A DNA stretch of 64,000 nt, taken from NCBI RefSeq assembly GCF_000025305.1, contig NC_013740.1, forward strand, positions 1-64,000, read 5' to 3'. Made by a program: the position numbers and the translations under genes. Shown here piece after piece: positions 7,379-18,660 of the stretch; position 1 is the stretch's first letter, and each line of letters opens with the position of its first letter. The notes under the pieces were generated by a model that saw only the letters and a program-made list of their open reading frames with translations, was not told where the DNA came from and made no database searches. This DNA comes from Acidaminococcus fermentans DSM 20731. GTDB taxonomy: Bacteria > Bacillota > Negativicutes > Acidaminococcales > Acidaminococcaceae.

Positions 7379-7583
7379 TTATGTGGTGCGCTGTGACGAG
7401 ATCATCGGGATCTTCGATATCCGGAACAAACGGACCAACATCTACCGTTTTTTCCTGAAACCCAGACTGGGAACGGATCAAGTCATCGACCTGACGGGGG
7501 ATTTCCCTGCGGCCAGCTGTGTGGTGACCCGGGACAAGATCATCCTGTCGGGGATTTCCAGCAGAACACTGCGCAAGCGATAA
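7356..7583 (+). CDS. RemB/YaaB-like (DUF370) small protein
   Basis: A 75-residue protein of the DUF370 family, whose Bacillus members RemA and RemB regulate biofilm and osmoprotection genes as DNA-binding assemblies. The MYLHVGNNYVV start and the IIGIFDIRN segment are characteristic, as is a position between recF and gyrB. It overlaps the end of the preceding gene by 23 bases but has its own AAGGAG ribosome site. The regulatory targets here are unknown. Confidence 0.85.
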   Translation: MYLHVGNNYVVRCDEIIGIFDIRNKRTNIYRFFLKPRLGTDQVIDLTGDFPAASCVVTRDKIILSGISSRTLRKR

Positions 7584-9539
<1,956 letters not shown>

Positions 9540-9549
9540 GGAGCCGCTT

Positions 9550-10245
9550 ATGACCATGGAGATCCAGCTTCCCCAGGGGAAGCTCCAGTGGAGCCGGACG
9601 GGAGGGCCGCTCCTTGTGGTGGTGGCCGGGGGACGGCGTCCGGACCCCCAGTGGCTGCGGAGGGCGGCAGAGGGACTGCCGGTGGCCGCGGCGGACCGGG
9701 GCGCGGACCACTGCCGGGCAGCCGGCCTGGTGCCCGGATTCCTGTACGGGGACCGGGACAGTGCGGCGCCGGGAGCCTGGGAGGAATTTGCCCGGAAGGG
9801 AGCCCGGGTGAAGACCTATCCGGTGAACAAGGACGATACGGACCTGTCCCTGGTGCTCCAGGACATCCCGGGAAACCGGACGGTGCTGGCCACCGGCATC
9901 TGGGGAGGACGGGCGGATCATCTGTTCGGCAACCTGTACACCCTGCTGGCCTATGCCAGAAGGGGTGGCAGTGCTTTCATGGCCGATGACCAGGAAGTGC
10001 TGTGCTACCTGCTGCCGGGAGAGGGGCTGCGGTTTACCTCTGGGAAGAAACGGCCCCGGGCGGTGAGCCTGCTGCCTCTGACACCTTCCTGCCGGGTGAG
10101 CATCACCGGGGTCCGCTGGCCCCTGGACAACGCGGAACTGACCCAGGCCAATCCCTATGCAGTCAGCAATAAGATGACGGAGCCGGCACTGAATGCCTTC
10201 TGCCGGGAGGGCATCGCCGGCGTCTATTTCACCTGGAAGGAGTAG
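9550..10245 (+). CDS. thiN: Thiamine pyrophosphokinase
   Basis: A 231-residue enzyme that transfers pyrophosphate from ATP to thiamine to make thiamine diphosphate. The metal and ATP-binding motifs GDRDS (67-71) and KDDTD (94-98) are present. The first departs slightly from the usual GDFDS. A GTG..GG(R)AD loop follows, and the C-terminal half is the usual beta-sandwich domain. AAGGAG precedes the ATG, ten bases after gyrB. Its place between gyrB and a permease is not functionally explained. Confidence 0.88.
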   Translation: MTMEIQLPQGKLQWSRTGGPLLVVVAGGRRPDPQWLRRAAEGLPVAAADRGADHCRAAGLVPGFLYGDRDSAAPGAWEEFARKGARVKTYPVNKDDTDLSLVLQDIPGNRTVLATGIWGGRADHLFGNLYTLLAYARRGGSAFMADDQEVLCYLLPGEGLRFTSGKKRPRAVSLLPLTPSCRVSITGVRWPLDNAELTQANPYAVSNKMTEPALNAFCREGIAGVYFTWKE

Positions 10246-10250
10246 ATCCC

Positions 10251-11015
10251 ATGCTGGAATTCCATTGGCAGGACCTGATTTTTCTTTTGGCCGCTGGTTT
10301 CATCGGCTCTTTTGTGGATGCAGCGGTGGGCGGCGGGGGCCTGATCACCCTGCCGGCCTTTATGGCCACCGGCATCCCTACCCCCTTTGCCCTGGGGTCC
10401 AACAAGCTGGCCTCCTCCATCGGAGCGGTGACCAGTTTCTTTACCTTTGCCCGGTCCGGGAAAGTGGACCGGAAGATCCTGAAAATGATGCCCCTGTCCT
10501 TCCTGGGCAGTGCGGCCGGGGCCTGCATCGCCTCCCTGCTGCCGGAACACCTGCTCCGGTACATTGTGGTGGCGGCCCTGGTGGGAGTGGCTCTCTATAC
10601 CTATCACCGGAAAAACTGGGACGGGGTCAATGAAATGACCGAAATGACCCGGTCCGTAGTCCTGGGCATTGCCGCCATGGCCTGGTGCCTGGGTATGTAC
10701 GACGGCTTTTTCGGTCCCGGGACAGGTTCGTTCCTGATCTTCGGATTTTTGTATTTCGGTTATAACTTCGTTACCGCCGCCGGGAACACCAAGGCCCTGA
10801 ACCTGGCCAGCAATCTGGGAGGGCTGCTGGCCTTCCTGCTGCTGGGCCGGGTGTATCTGGCCTATGCCCTGCCCATGGGGCTGGTGGAAATCCTGGGCGC
10901 CCGGCTGGGAGCGAAGATTGCCATAAAAAAAGGTGTGGGATACATCCGCACTTTGTACCTGGTCATGACTGTGCTGCTGATCGGCAAGCAGGTCCATGAC
11001 CTTTTCCTGAAATAA
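10251..11015 (+). CDS. TSUP (TauE/SafE, YfcA-like) membrane permease
   Basis: A 254-residue inner-membrane protein with about seven or eight hydrophobic segments. The TSUP hallmark is visible near the N-terminus: GFIGSFVDAAVGGGGLITLP (about 17-36). The second half carries the mirrored GMYDGFFGPGTGSFLIF. The family exports sulfite, sulfoacetate or other sulfur and organic anions; the substrate here cannot be deduced. It begins five bases after thiN and is probably co-transcribed with it and gyrA. Confidence 0.85.
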   Translation: MLEFHWQDLIFLLAAGFIGSFVDAAVGGGGLITLPAFMATGIPTPFALGSNKLASSIGAVTSFFTFARSGKVDRKILKMMPLSFLGSAAGACIASLLPEHLLRYIVVAALVGVALYTYHRKNWDGVNEMTEMTRSVVLGIAAMAWCLGMYDGFFGPGTGSFLIFGFLYFGYNFVTAAGNTKALNLASNLGGLLAFLLLGRVYLAYALPMGLVEILGARLGAKIAIKKGVGYIRTLYLVMTVLLIGKQVHDLFLK

Positions 11016-11054
11016 CAGACGCGTCGGAAAGACGCAGGAAGGAAGCGTGAGAAC

Positions 11055-13550
11055 GTGGATGATCAGCAGAATGACAAGCAGACCATCTCTGCCGGCAAGG
11101 TAATCCCCGTCTATGTGGAAGATGAGATGCAGAAATGCTACATCGACTACGCCATGAGCGTCATCGTCCAGCGGGCCCTGCCGGATGTGCGGGACGGTCT
11201 GAAGCCGGTCCACCGCCGCATCCTCTATGCCATGAACGAGGCAGGGATGCTGCCCAACAAGGCCTATAAAAAAAGCGCCCGTATCGTGGGCGATGTTTTG
11301 GGGAAATACCATCCCCACGGGGATTCTTCGGTCTATGACGCCATTGTGCGTCTGGCCCAGGATTTCTCCACCCGGTATCTGATGGTGGACGGCCACGGGA
11401 ACTTCGGTTCCGTGGACGGAGACCCGGCCGCTGCCATGCGGTACACGGAAGTCCGGATGGGGAAAATCGCCGTGGAGATGCTCCGGGACATTGAAAAAGA
11501 TACAGTGGATTTCATCCCCAACTACGATGAATCCCTGAAGGAACCCACCGTGCTGCCGGCCAAGGTGCCGGCCCTCCTGATCAACGGATCCGCCGGGATC
11601 GCCGTAGGGATGGCCACCAACATTCCGCCCCACAATCTGGGAGAAGTGGTGGATGCCTGCGTGATGCTCATCGACCATCCGGATGCCACGGTGGAACAGC
11701 TGATGACGGCCGTAAAGGGGCCGGATTTCCCCACCGGGGCCAAGATCCTGGGCCTTTCCGGGATCCGCCAGGCCTATACCACAGGACGGGGCGTGGTGAA
11801 GGTACGGGCCAAGACCCATGTGGAACCCATGCCCAAGAACAAGAACCGGATCGTGGTGACGGAAATCCCCTACCAGGTGAACAAGGCCAAGCTCATTGAG
11901 AACATCGCCCATCTGGTCCAGGACAAGACCCTGGAAGGAATCACCGACCTGCGGGATGAATCGGACCGGAAGGGCATGCGCATCGTCATCGAACTGCGCA
12001 GCGATGTGGTTCCTGAGATCATGCTGAACAAGCTGTACAAACACACCCAGCTCCAGGATTCCTTCGGGATCATCATGCTGGCCCTGGTGAACGGCCATCC
12101 CCGGATCCTGAACCTGAAACAGATCCTGGAATATTATCTGGACCACCAGAAGGACGTCATCACCCGGAAATGCCGGTATGAACTGAAAAAAGCCAAAGAA
12201 CGGGCCCATATCCTGGAGGGCTTGAAAATCGCCCTGGATCACCTGGACGAAGTGATCGCCACCATCCGGGCCAGCGCCAACGGGGAAGTGGCCAAGGCCG
12301 CCCTGATGGAAAAATTCGGGCTCAGCGACCGGCAGGCCCAGGCCATCCTGGATATGCGTCTCCAGCGGCTGACCGGCCTGGAACGGCAGAAAATCGAGGA
12401 CGAATACAAAGAAGTCATGGCCACTATCGCCTATCTGGAAGATGTGCTCAGCGATGAACACAAGATCATGGGCATTGCCCGGGAAGACCTGCTGGATGTG
12501 AAGAAACGGTTCGGGGATGCCCGCCGGACTTCCATCGTGCCGGATACCGGGGACCTGGAAACCGAAGACCTGATTGCGGAAGAAGACGTGGTGATCACCA
12601 TCAGCCACCAGAGCTACATCAAGCGCCAGGCACTCACCAACTTCCGGAACCAGAACCGGGGCGGCCGGGGCATCAAGGCCGGCAGCGGCAAGATCGTGAA
12701 GGAAGACAACAAGGTAAAGGGAGACTTCTCGGAACATCTGCTCATGGCCAGCACCCATGACAACATCCTGTTCTTCACCAACCGGGGACGGGTGTACCGG
12801 CAGAAGGGATTCGAGATCCCGGAAGCCAGCCGCACCGCCAAGGGCACTTTCATCCGGAATCTGCTGCCTCTGGAAGAGAACGAAAAAGTCAACGCGGTGA
12901 TCGCCGTAAAGAGCGGCATCAGTGAGGACGAGAAGAAGTTCCTGTTCATGGCCACCAACCTGGGCTATGTGAAGCGGACCAGTGTCAGCGAATTCAAATC
13001 CGCCCGGAAAGGCGGACTCATCGCCATCAACCTGGGCGAAGGGGAAGAACTGATTGATGTGAAGCTGACCAGCGGACACAATGATATCCTGCTGGCCACC
13101 CGGGACGGCTACGCCATCCACTTCCTGGAAGACGATGTGCGGCCCATGGGCCGGACCAGTCATGGGGTGCGGGGCATCAGCCTGCGGCCTCACGACAGCG
13201 TGGTTTCCATGGACAGCTGTGTGGATGATACGGGAGAAGTGCTGACGGTAACCGACAAAGGGCAGGGAAAACGGACGGACATCTCCGAATACCGGGTCCA
13301 GACCCGGGGCGGCAAAGGCATCATCAACCTGAAGGTGACCGACCGGACCGGCCTGATCGTGGGTTCCAAATTCATCAACGAGACCCATGACATCATGCTG
13401 ATCTCTGCAGCGGGGATCATCATCCGGATGAACGCTGCCGATATTTCCACCTACGGACGGAATGCACAGGGCGTCAAGCTCATGGATCTGGAAGCAGGGG
13501 ACAAAGTGGCCGCACTGGCCATCGTGAATACGGTCAGCGAGGACGAGTAA
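11055..13550 (+). CDS. gyrA: DNA gyrase subunit A
   Basis: An 831-residue gyrase cleavage subunit. The catalytic Tyr lies in the [10 protein letters not shown] segment, and the quinolone-resistance region has [19 protein letters not shown] with Ser at the usual position 83 site. The C-terminal beta-pinwheel contains the GyrA-box variant QNRGGRG, which argues for gyrase rather than topoisomerase IV. The start is a GTG with AGGAAGG upstream. It ends just before a strong terminator. Confidence 0.97.
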   Translation: MDDQQNDKQTISAGKVIPVYVEDEMQKCYIDYAMSVIVQRALPDVRDGLKPVHRRILYAMNEAGMLPNKAYKKSARIVGDVLGKYHPHGDSSVYDAIVRLAQDFSTRYLMVDGHGNFGSVDGDPAAAMRYTEVRMGKIAVEMLRDIEKDTVDFIPNYDESLKEPTVLPAKVPALLINGSAGIAVGMATNIPPHNLGEVVDACVMLIDHPDATVEQLMTAVKGPDFPTGAKILGLSGIRQAYTTGRGVVKVRAKTHVEPMPKNKNRIVVTEIPYQVNKAKLIENIAHLVQDKTLEGITDLRDESDRKGMRIVIELRSDVVPEIMLNKLYKHTQLQDSFGIIMLALVNGHPRILNLKQILEYYLDHQKDVITRKCRYELKKAKERAHILEGLKIALDHLDEVIATIRASANGEVAKAALMEKFGLSDRQAQAILDMRLQRLTGLERQKIEDEYKEVMATIAYLEDVLSDEHKIMGIAREDLLDVKKRFGDARRTSIVPDTGDLETEDLIAEEDVVITISHQSYIKRQALTNFRNQNRGGRGIKAGSGKIVKEDNKVKGDFSEHLLMASTHDNILFFTNRGRVYRQKGFEIPEASRTAKGTFIRNLLPLEENEKVNAVIAVKSGISEDEKKFLFMATNLGYVKRTSVSEFKSARKGGLIAINLGEGEELIDVKLTSGHNDILLATRDGYAIHFLEDDVRPMGRTSHGVRGISLRPHDSVVSMDSCVDDTGEVLTVTDKGQGKRTDISEYRVQTRGGKGIINLKVTDRTGLIVGSKFINETHDIMLISAAGIIIRMNAADISTYGRNAQGVKLMDLEAGDKVAALAIVNTVSEDE

Positions 13551-13555
13551 GAAGA

Positions 13556-13593
13556 GGGGGTGTTGCACGTCCTGTGCAACACCCCCTTGCTTT
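13556..13593 (+). terminator. Terminator after gyrA
   Basis: A GGGGGTGTTGCAC / GTGCAACACCCCC stem with a five-base loop, followed by TTGCTTT. It belongs to the recurrent GTTGC/GCAAC stem type of this window. Confidence 0.8.
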
Positions 13594-13599
13594 ATCCCG

Positions 13600-13760
13600 G
13601 AACCCTGTGGATATCCTGTGCACAAAGGAAATCGGAGGACTGGATATTGTGGGGTGAACAGGGATTTGCACTATATCTGGGACTTACCCACAAGGTTATC
13701 CACAGGAAATGTGGATAACCTTGGCGTTTTTGTGGATAAGCCTGTTGATAAGTGGAAAAC
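13600..13760. promoter_or_regulatory. DnaA-box cluster D downstream of gyrA
   Basis: TTATCCACA at 13696 and TGTGGATAA at 13710 form a palindrome, AAGGTTATCCACA/TGTGGATAACCTT, around five bases (13692-13722). Another TGTGGATAA lies at 13731, with weaker matches at about 13604 and 13742. It is 9 kb from oriC and directly upstream of the YbjN-like gene, so it may titrate DnaA or control that gene. Confidence 0.7.
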
Positions 13761-13833
13761 TTGACGGGACAGATCCCAGGACTTATCCTGTAAGTAAAGC
13801 CGGCGGGCCAAACCCGCTGAAGGAGGACATACT

Positions 13834-14274
13834 ATGGCAGAACTGAATCAGAAAGCCGAAAGCTTCAAGCGTTTTGTAGAAAAGAAAGATCCCAAAGCCT
13901 TTGTGGTGGATCCCATCAAAGACGATCCGTTCCATACGGTGGTGTTCCGGTCTCATCTGGATGTGGAAGGTACCCCGCTCCAGCTGATCGTGGTGCTGGA
14001 TGACAGCGCCTTCGGAGTGATCCGGGTCCTCCTGGCGCCCAAAGCCCTGAAGGAAGGGAACAAAGAGGCACTGCTGGAGATGCTGAACCGGTACAACAGC
14101 AACTACAAGGCCTTTAAATTCTACCTGGACAAGGAAGAATCCCTGATCATGGACACCTGCGTGATCTTCCGGGAATCCCAGGTGGACGGGAACATGATGT
14201 ATGGTCTGTTCCAGATGATCAGCAGGGAACTGGACGAGAAGTACAAGGACATCATGAAAACAATCTGGGAATAA
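13834..14274 (+). CDS. YbjN-like small protein of unknown function
   Basis: A 146-residue soluble acidic protein with alternating strand and helix segments, no signal peptide and no cysteine motif. Its pattern (KAFVVDPIKDDPFHTVVFRS; LLEMLNRYNSNYKAFKF) resembles the YbjN / type III chaperone-like fold, a family of uncertain role. A strong AAGGAGG precedes the ATG. The leader carries DnaA boxes, so expression may follow the replication cycle. The family call is tentative. Confidence 0.65.
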   Translation: MAELNQKAESFKRFVEKKDPKAFVVDPIKDDPFHTVVFRSHLDVEGTPLQLIVVLDDSAFGVIRVLLAPKALKEGNKEALLEMLNRYNSNYKAFKFYLDKEESLIMDTCVIFRESQVDGNMMYGLFQMISRELDEKYKDIMKTIWE

Positions 14275-14290
14275 AAGCTGTCAGCTGACA

Positions 14291-14335
14291 AAAAAGGTTT
14301 GCCGTCTGTTTCATGCGGACGGCAAACCTTTTTTT
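14291..14335. terminator. Bidirectional terminator shared by YbjN-like gene and lysR
   Basis: AAAAAGGTTTGCCGTC pairs with GACGGCAAACCTTTTT. The stop codon of the minus-strand LysR gene (14311-14313) lies in the loop, so the last LysR codons double as one arm of the stem. Confidence 0.85.
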
Positions 14336-15189
14336 ACAAAACGGACGAATTCTTCCATGGCCGGATTGAAGTGGAGATCCTTGTTCCAGTCCAGGGTAAT
14401 GTAGGCAGGGCGGAACTGGCGGACGGAAACGGCATGGAGATCCGGTTCCTGCTGGGCGATTTCTTCTGTGAGGAACCCGGCGGCGCCTTCTGACCGGATG
14501 TATTCCAGGATGGTGAACACCTGGGTGGTCTGGTGGAGGATCCAGGGATGGACGCCGCTCTGGGCAAACATATGGCGGATATAGGCGGTCTGGTCGAAGT
14601 GGTCGGAAAACAGCACCAGGGGAATGTTCCGGAGCTCTGTCAGATCCACCGTTTCCCGCCGGGCCAGGGGATGATCCTGGCGGACGAACAGCTTCAGGTA
14701 ACTTTTCCGCAGGAGCAGACAGTGGTTGGGTTCTTCTGGCAGCCGGTTGGTGACACAGAGGGCAAAGTCGATTTCCTGGCGGTCCAGCAGTTCATAGAGC
14801 ACCTTGGTGGTTTCTTCCACGGTTTCGATGGTGATCTGGGGATGGCTTTTCAGGAAAGCCCCGTGGATCTGGGGGAAAATGGTATTGCCCCGCATGGTGG
14901 CAATGCCGATCCGGATCAGGGCTTTGCCGGTGCCCAGGGTCCGGACCACCTGGCACAGATTCCGGTAGTGGTTCTGGAACTGCCGGGCATGCTCCAGCAG
15001 GATCCGGCCCCGGCGGGTGATCTGGATGTTGTTCCGGTTCCGCTGGAACAGGGCCACCCCGCATTCCTCCTCCAGTTCCCGGATGGCTTTGGAAATCCCG
15101 GGTTGGGAAATATGGCATTTTTCCGCCGCCCGGGAAAAACTCCCGCATTCGCAGACGGTGATGAAGTATTCGATCTGGGTGAGTTTCAT
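14311..15189 (-). CDS. LysR-family transcriptional regulator (MleR-like position)
   Basis: A 292-residue LysR regulator. The winged HTH is at residues 1-60 (MKLTQIEYFITVCECGSFSR then AAEKCHISQPGISKAIRELE), followed by a periplasmic-binding-fold effector domain. The start at 15189 has AAGGAG upstream; an in-frame ATG 48 bases earlier is disfavoured. It is divergent from the malic/malolactic enzyme gene, the arrangement of mleR and mleA in lactic bacteria, so malate is a plausible co-inducer. Its 3' end forms part of a terminator. Confidence 0.9.
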   Translation of the reverse strand: MKLTQIEYFITVCECGSFSRAAEKCHISQPGISKAIRELEEECGVALFQRNRNNIQITRRGRILLEHARQFQNHYRNLCQVVRTLGTGKALIRIGIATMRGNTIFPQIHGAFLKSHPQITIETVEETTKVLYELLDRQEIDFALCVTNRLPEEPNHCLLLRKSYLKLFVRQDHPLARRETVDLTELRNIPLVLFSDHFDQTAYIRHMFAQSGVHPWILHQTTQVFTILEYIRSEGAAGFLTEEIAQQEPDLHAVSVRQFRPAYITLDWNKDLHFNPAMEEFVRFVKKGLPSA

Positions 15190-15219
15190 GATGGACTCCT
15201 TGCAACAAATGGTCATATG

Positions 15220-15275
15220 TCCAGTGACCTGTGACAAGAGACCAGTGACAGGGGGGTGAATTTTTTACACCCCTG
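15220..15275. repeat. GTGAC-type tandem repeat plus hairpin
   Basis: Three AGTGAC/TGTGAC near-repeats are followed by a hairpin, GGGGGTGAA / TTTACACCCC. It is very similar to 34157-34213 and related to 35790-35850 and 36715-36776. It lies in the lysR-malic enzyme divergent spacer. Confidence 0.6.
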
Positions 15276-15313
15276 TATTATAACTCAAAGTTTGGGTCAG
15301 AGAAAATAAAATA

Positions 15314-15343
15314 TTGTACTTTTTCTGTTTCAATGGATACAAT
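15314..15343 (+). promoter_or_regulatory. Probable promoter of the malic/malolactic enzyme gene
   Basis: TTGTAC and TACAAT separated by 18 bases. About 40 bases upstream an imperfect dyad, CTCAAAGTTTGGG, could be the LysR site. Confidence 0.5.
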
Positions 15344-15400
15344 AGGCATACGAAAAGACGAAAACAACCTGTCCGTGCAGTGGGAAAGAGAGGAAACATC

Positions 15401-17044
15401 ATGACAACCAGCAAACGTGGGTATGATCTGCTCAATGATCCATTTTTGAATAAAGGAACGGCCTTCACCCGGGAAGAACGGAAGAAATACGGTCTGATCG
15501 GCATCCTGCCGCCCCAGGTGGAAACCATCGAACTCCAGGACCAGCAGGCTTTTGAGAACTTCTGCGAACGGCCCAACAAAGCGGTCCAGCGCCATTATCT
15601 GATGAAACTGTTCAGCCGGAACCGGACCCTGTTCTTCCACCTGTTCTCCCATCATCTGGAAAAACTCATGCCGGTGCTCTATGCTCCCGGGGTGGCGGAA
15701 AGCGTGAAACAGTACAGCGAACTGTTCACCACCCCCCAGAATGCGGTGTATCTGTCCATCGACAATATGGACGATATTGAAGAATCCCTGAAAAACGGGG
15801 CTTCCGGCCGGGACATCCAGCTGATCGTGGTCACTGACGGGGAAAGCATCCTGGGCATCGGGGACTGGGGCACCAACGGGGTGAGCATCTCCACCGGGAA
15901 GATCCTGGTATATACCGCAGCCGCCGGCATCGATCCGGCCAAGGTGCTGCCGGTAGTGCTGGACGCCGGGACCAACCGGCAGAGCCTGATCGATGATCCC
16001 CTTTATCTGGGGCTCCATCATGAACGGATCAGCGATGGACGGTATGATGCCTTTGTGGATGCCTTCCTCCAGACGGCGGAAAAACTCTTCCCCCATCTGT
16101 ACGTCCATTTCGAGGACTTCGGCCGGGAAAACGCCGCCCGTCTCCTGGAACGGTATGAAGACCGGTATGCGGTGTACAACGATGACATCGAAGGCACCGG
16201 GGCGGTGACCCTGGCCGCCATCCTGGGCGGGCTGAAAGCCTCCGGGGAAAAACTCACGGACCAGACCTTCCTGTGCTTCGGAGCCGGTACTTCCGGTATG
16301 GGCATCGTCCGGCAGGTATTCGAGGAAATGAAGCTCCAGGGCCTCAGTGATGAGGAAGCCCGGAGCCGGTTCTACCTGGTGGACCAGCAGGGGCTGCTCT
16401 TTGAGGATACGGAAGGGATGACCCCCCAGCAGAAACCCTATGCCCGGAAACGGAGCGAATTCCCGGCCGGAGCCAGCCTGGACAACCTGGAAGACGTGGT
16501 GAAGGCCATCCATCCCACCATCCTGGTGGGAGCTTCCACGGCAGCCGGGGCCTTTACCCGGGAAATCGTCCAGGAAATGGCGGCCCATACTCCCCGGCCC
16601 ATTATCTTCCCCCTGAGCAATCCGGCGGATCTGGCGGAAGCCAGTGCGGATGATCTGCTCCACTGGACTGACGGGAAAGCGCTGGTGGCCACCGGTACTG
16701 CTTCCCGGAAAGTGGTGTATCACGGGACCATCTTTGAAATCGGCCAGGCCAACAATTCCCTGGTGTTCCCGGGGATGGGACTGGCGGTGGCGGCCTGCCG
16801 GGCCCGGAAGGTTTCTCCCGGGATGCTGGCCGCTGCGGCCCATGCCCTTGCGGATCTGGTGGATATGGAGAAACCTGGGGCTTCCGTACTGCCTCCTGTC
16901 CGGGAAATGGGGAATTTTACCAAGATCCTGGCGGAAAAAGTGGTACGGCAGGCCGTACAGGAAGGACTGAACGGGATCCCGGTGGAAGACCCGAAAGAAG
17001 CCATCGAAGCCATCCAGTGGAAGGCAGAGTACAAGGAATTGTGA
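15401..17044 (+). CDS. NAD-dependent malic / malolactic enzyme
   Basis: A 547-residue malic-enzyme-family protein. Typical motifs are DPFLNKGTAFT near the N-terminus, VVTDGESILGIGDWG, the metal site FEDFGRENAARLLERY, NDDIEGTGAVTLA and the Rossmann loop FGAGTSGMGIV. The YTAAAGIDP segment is closer to malolactic enzymes than to E. coli MaeA (YTACGGISP), and the divergent LysR gene supports that reading. It converts L-malate either to pyruvate, CO2 and NADH or directly to lactate and CO2. Sequence alone does not settle which. AGAGG precedes the ATG; an in-frame start 87 bases upstream lacks a ribosome site. Confidence 0.88.
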   Translation: MTTSKRGYDLLNDPFLNKGTAFTREERKKYGLIGILPPQVETIELQDQQAFENFCERPNKAVQRHYLMKLFSRNRTLFFHLFSHHLEKLMPVLYAPGVAESVKQYSELFTTPQNAVYLSIDNMDDIEESLKNGASGRDIQLIVVTDGESILGIGDWGTNGVSISTGKILVYTAAAGIDPAKVLPVVLDAGTNRQSLIDDPLYLGLHHERISDGRYDAFVDAFLQTAEKLFPHLYVHFEDFGRENAARLLERYEDRYAVYNDDIEGTGAVTLAAILGGLKASGEKLTDQTFLCFGAGTSGMGIVRQVFEEMKLQGLSDEEARSRFYLVDQQGLLFEDTEGMTPQQKPYARKRSEFPAGASLDNLEDVVKAIHPTILVGASTAAGAFTREIVQEMAAHTPRPIIFPLSNPADLAEASADDLLHWTDGKALVATGTASRKVVYHGTIFEIGQANNSLVFPGMGLAVAACRARKVSPGMLAAAAHALADLVDMEKPGASVLPPVREMGNFTKILAEKVVRQAVQEGLNGIPVEDPKEAIEAIQWKAEYKEL

Positions 17045-17066
17045 GAAAGGGGCGGAGCCCCTTTCT
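17045..17066 (+). terminator. Hairpin directly after the malic enzyme stop
   Basis: AAAGGGGC-GGA-GCCCCTTT followed by CT. It acts in series with the stronger terminator at 17097. Confidence 0.6.
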
Positions 17067-17127
17067 GTCAGCGGTCAGCCGCAGGCGTCCGTTGACGGGG
17101 CTGTTGCGCAGGCAACGGCCCCTTTTT
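17066..17127 (+). terminator. GTCA repeat unit and terminator
   Basis: CTGTCAGCGGTCAG..CGTTGACG repeats lead into GGGGCTGTTGC-GCAG-GCAACGGCCCC and TTTTT (17097-17127). It is the same composite unit as in the origin spacer at 1481. Confidence 0.75.
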
Positions 17128-17410
17128 CGTATCCCCAAATGGAGAATACCCTATGATCACCGGTAAAAATTCCCCCTTTCCTTTGTTTTCAGAAAAGGTA
17201 CATTACAGAAAGGCAAAAATCCATACCATATAAACATCTCAAAAAATATACATAAAAGAACTGTACATTTTTAAAAATGGAAACGTTTTTGTAAAAAAGA
17301 ATGTTGCAAAAATGTGAACAAGTGCGTATAATAACTATAGCTTGCAAGGCCGACCGGTCGTTTCACGCGGGTCCCCGGCAAGAAATATGAAGAAAGCAAA
17401 GGTGTTGTTG
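17128..17410. promoter_or_regulatory. AT-rich livJ upstream region with promoter
   Basis: This stretch is strikingly AT-rich against the GC-rich surroundings. It ends in a strong promoter, TTGCAA (17304-17309), a 17-base spacer and TATAAT (17327-17332). The leader to the livJ start is about 75 bases. A-tracts at 17240-17300 could act as an UP element or nucleoid-protein site. No gene was seen. Confidence 0.75.
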
Positions 17411-18589
17411 ATGAAGGCATGGAAAAAAGCGGTCGGCGCGCTGGCGATGACAACTCTCGTGGCGTCTATGTTTACCGGCTGCGGCAAAAAAGATGCAGCG
17501 AAAAAGGACAATGGCAATGAAATCAGAGTCGGTGCTTTGTTCGAATTGACGGGGAATGTGGCCAACTACGGCAAATCCACCTACAAAGGGGTACAGCTGG
17601 CGGTGGATCAGATCAATGCCAAAGGCGGCATCAACGGCAAGAAAATCAAACTGGTGGAAGCGGACAACAAGTCCGAGCCTTCCGAATCCGGGAATGCGGC
17701 CACCAAGCTGATCACCAAGGATAAAGTTTCGGTCATCATCGGGCCGGCCACCAGCGGCTGCGTATCCGCTGCCACCCCGGTGGTCACCAACAGCAAGGTG
17801 CCTCTGATGGCCCCTGTGGCTACCGCACCCGGGATTACCGTGGATGAAAAAGGCAAGGTACGGCCCTTCATCTTCCGTGCCTGCTTCACGGATCCGTTCC
17901 AGGGTAAACTGATGGCCAAATTCGCCGTGGATACCCTGAAACTGAAGAACATTGCGATTTTCTATGATTCTTCCAGTGACTACTCCAAAGGTCTGATGGA
18001 TGTGTTCGGCAAGACCCTGGAAGAAAAAGGCGGCAAGGTTGTGGGCAAGGAAGCCTTCCTGGCCAAGGACCAGGACTTCAAGTCCGCTCTGACCAAACTG
18101 AAAGCCACCAATCCGGAAGCTCTGTACGTACCCGGCTACTATGAAGAAGTTTCCAAGATCATCAAACAGGCCCGTGAAGTTGGGCTGACCTGCCCGATCC
18201 TGGGCAGCGACGGCTGGGATTCTCCGAAACTGGCCCAGATCGCCGGCGGGGAAGCGCTGAACGGCACCTACTTCACCAGTGCTTATTCTGCTCAGGACAA
18301 GGATCCTCATGTCCAGCAGTTCATCAAGGACTACAAGGCCAAGTTCAACGAAGAACCGGATACTTTCGCCATCCATGCCTATGACGGAACCCTGGCTGTG
18401 GCAGAAGCCATCAAACAGGCTGGTACCACCGACGGCACCAAGATTGCGGATGCCCTGAGCAAAATCAAGGACCTGCAGGTAGCCACCGGCAAATACACCC
18501 TGGACAAGGACCACAACCCGGTGTCCGGCGGCATCATCATCGAAATGAAAGACGGCGTACAGACCTTCAAAGAAAAGATTACGCTGTAA
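17411..18589 (+). CDS. livJ: Branched-chain amino acid ABC transporter, substrate-binding lipoprotein
   Basis: A 392-residue type I periplasmic binding protein. The start at 17411 gives a clean lipoprotein signal, MKAWKKAVGALAMTTLVASM, then FTGCGKK with Cys at the lipobox. Upstream TTG and ATG codons would add a charged extension. The mature part begins IRVGALFELTGNVANYG, typical of Leu/Ile/Val-binding proteins. It delivers ligand to LivHM. It is encoded first in the liv operon behind a strong promoter. Specificity for branched-chain amino acids is by family. Confidence 0.92.
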   Translation: MKAWKKAVGALAMTTLVASMFTGCGKKDAAKKDNGNEIRVGALFELTGNVANYGKSTYKGVQLAVDQINAKGGINGKKIKLVEADNKSEPSESGNAATKLITKDKVSVIIGPATSGCVSAATPVVTNSKVPLMAPVATAPGITVDEKGKVRPFIFRACFTDPFQGKLMAKFAVDTLKLKNIAIFYDSSSDYSKGLMDVFGKTLEEKGGKVVGKEAFLAKDQDFKSALTKLKATNPEALYVPGYYEEVSKIIKQAREVGLTCPILGSDGWDSPKLAQIAGGEALNGTYFTSAYSAQDKDPHVQQFIKDYKAKFNEEPDTFAIHAYDGTLAVAEAIKQAGTTDGTKIADALSKIKDLQVATGKYTLDKDHNPVSGGIIIEMKDGVQTFKEKITL

Positions 18590-18605
18590 GAAACACCAAC
18601 CATAC

Positions 18606-18643
18606 GGCGTCGGATCGGTCTCCGGTCTGACGCCAAACTTTTT
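18606..18643 (+). terminator. Hairpin between livJ and livH (possible attenuator)
   Basis: GGCGTC..GACGCC with an inner CGG/CCG pairing, followed by AAACTTTTTC. This is a plausible partial terminator or mRNA-stabilising stem that would raise livJ expression over the permease genes, as seen in many binding-protein operons. Confidence 0.5.
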
Positions 18644-18660
18644 CACAAGGAGGGGTGCTT

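Noticed and set aside
15401-17044. Firm naming as malolactic enzyme (mleA)
   Set aside because: Some motifs and the LysR neighbour favour it, but the family difference from NAD malic enzyme needs an alignment or assay, so no symbol was given.
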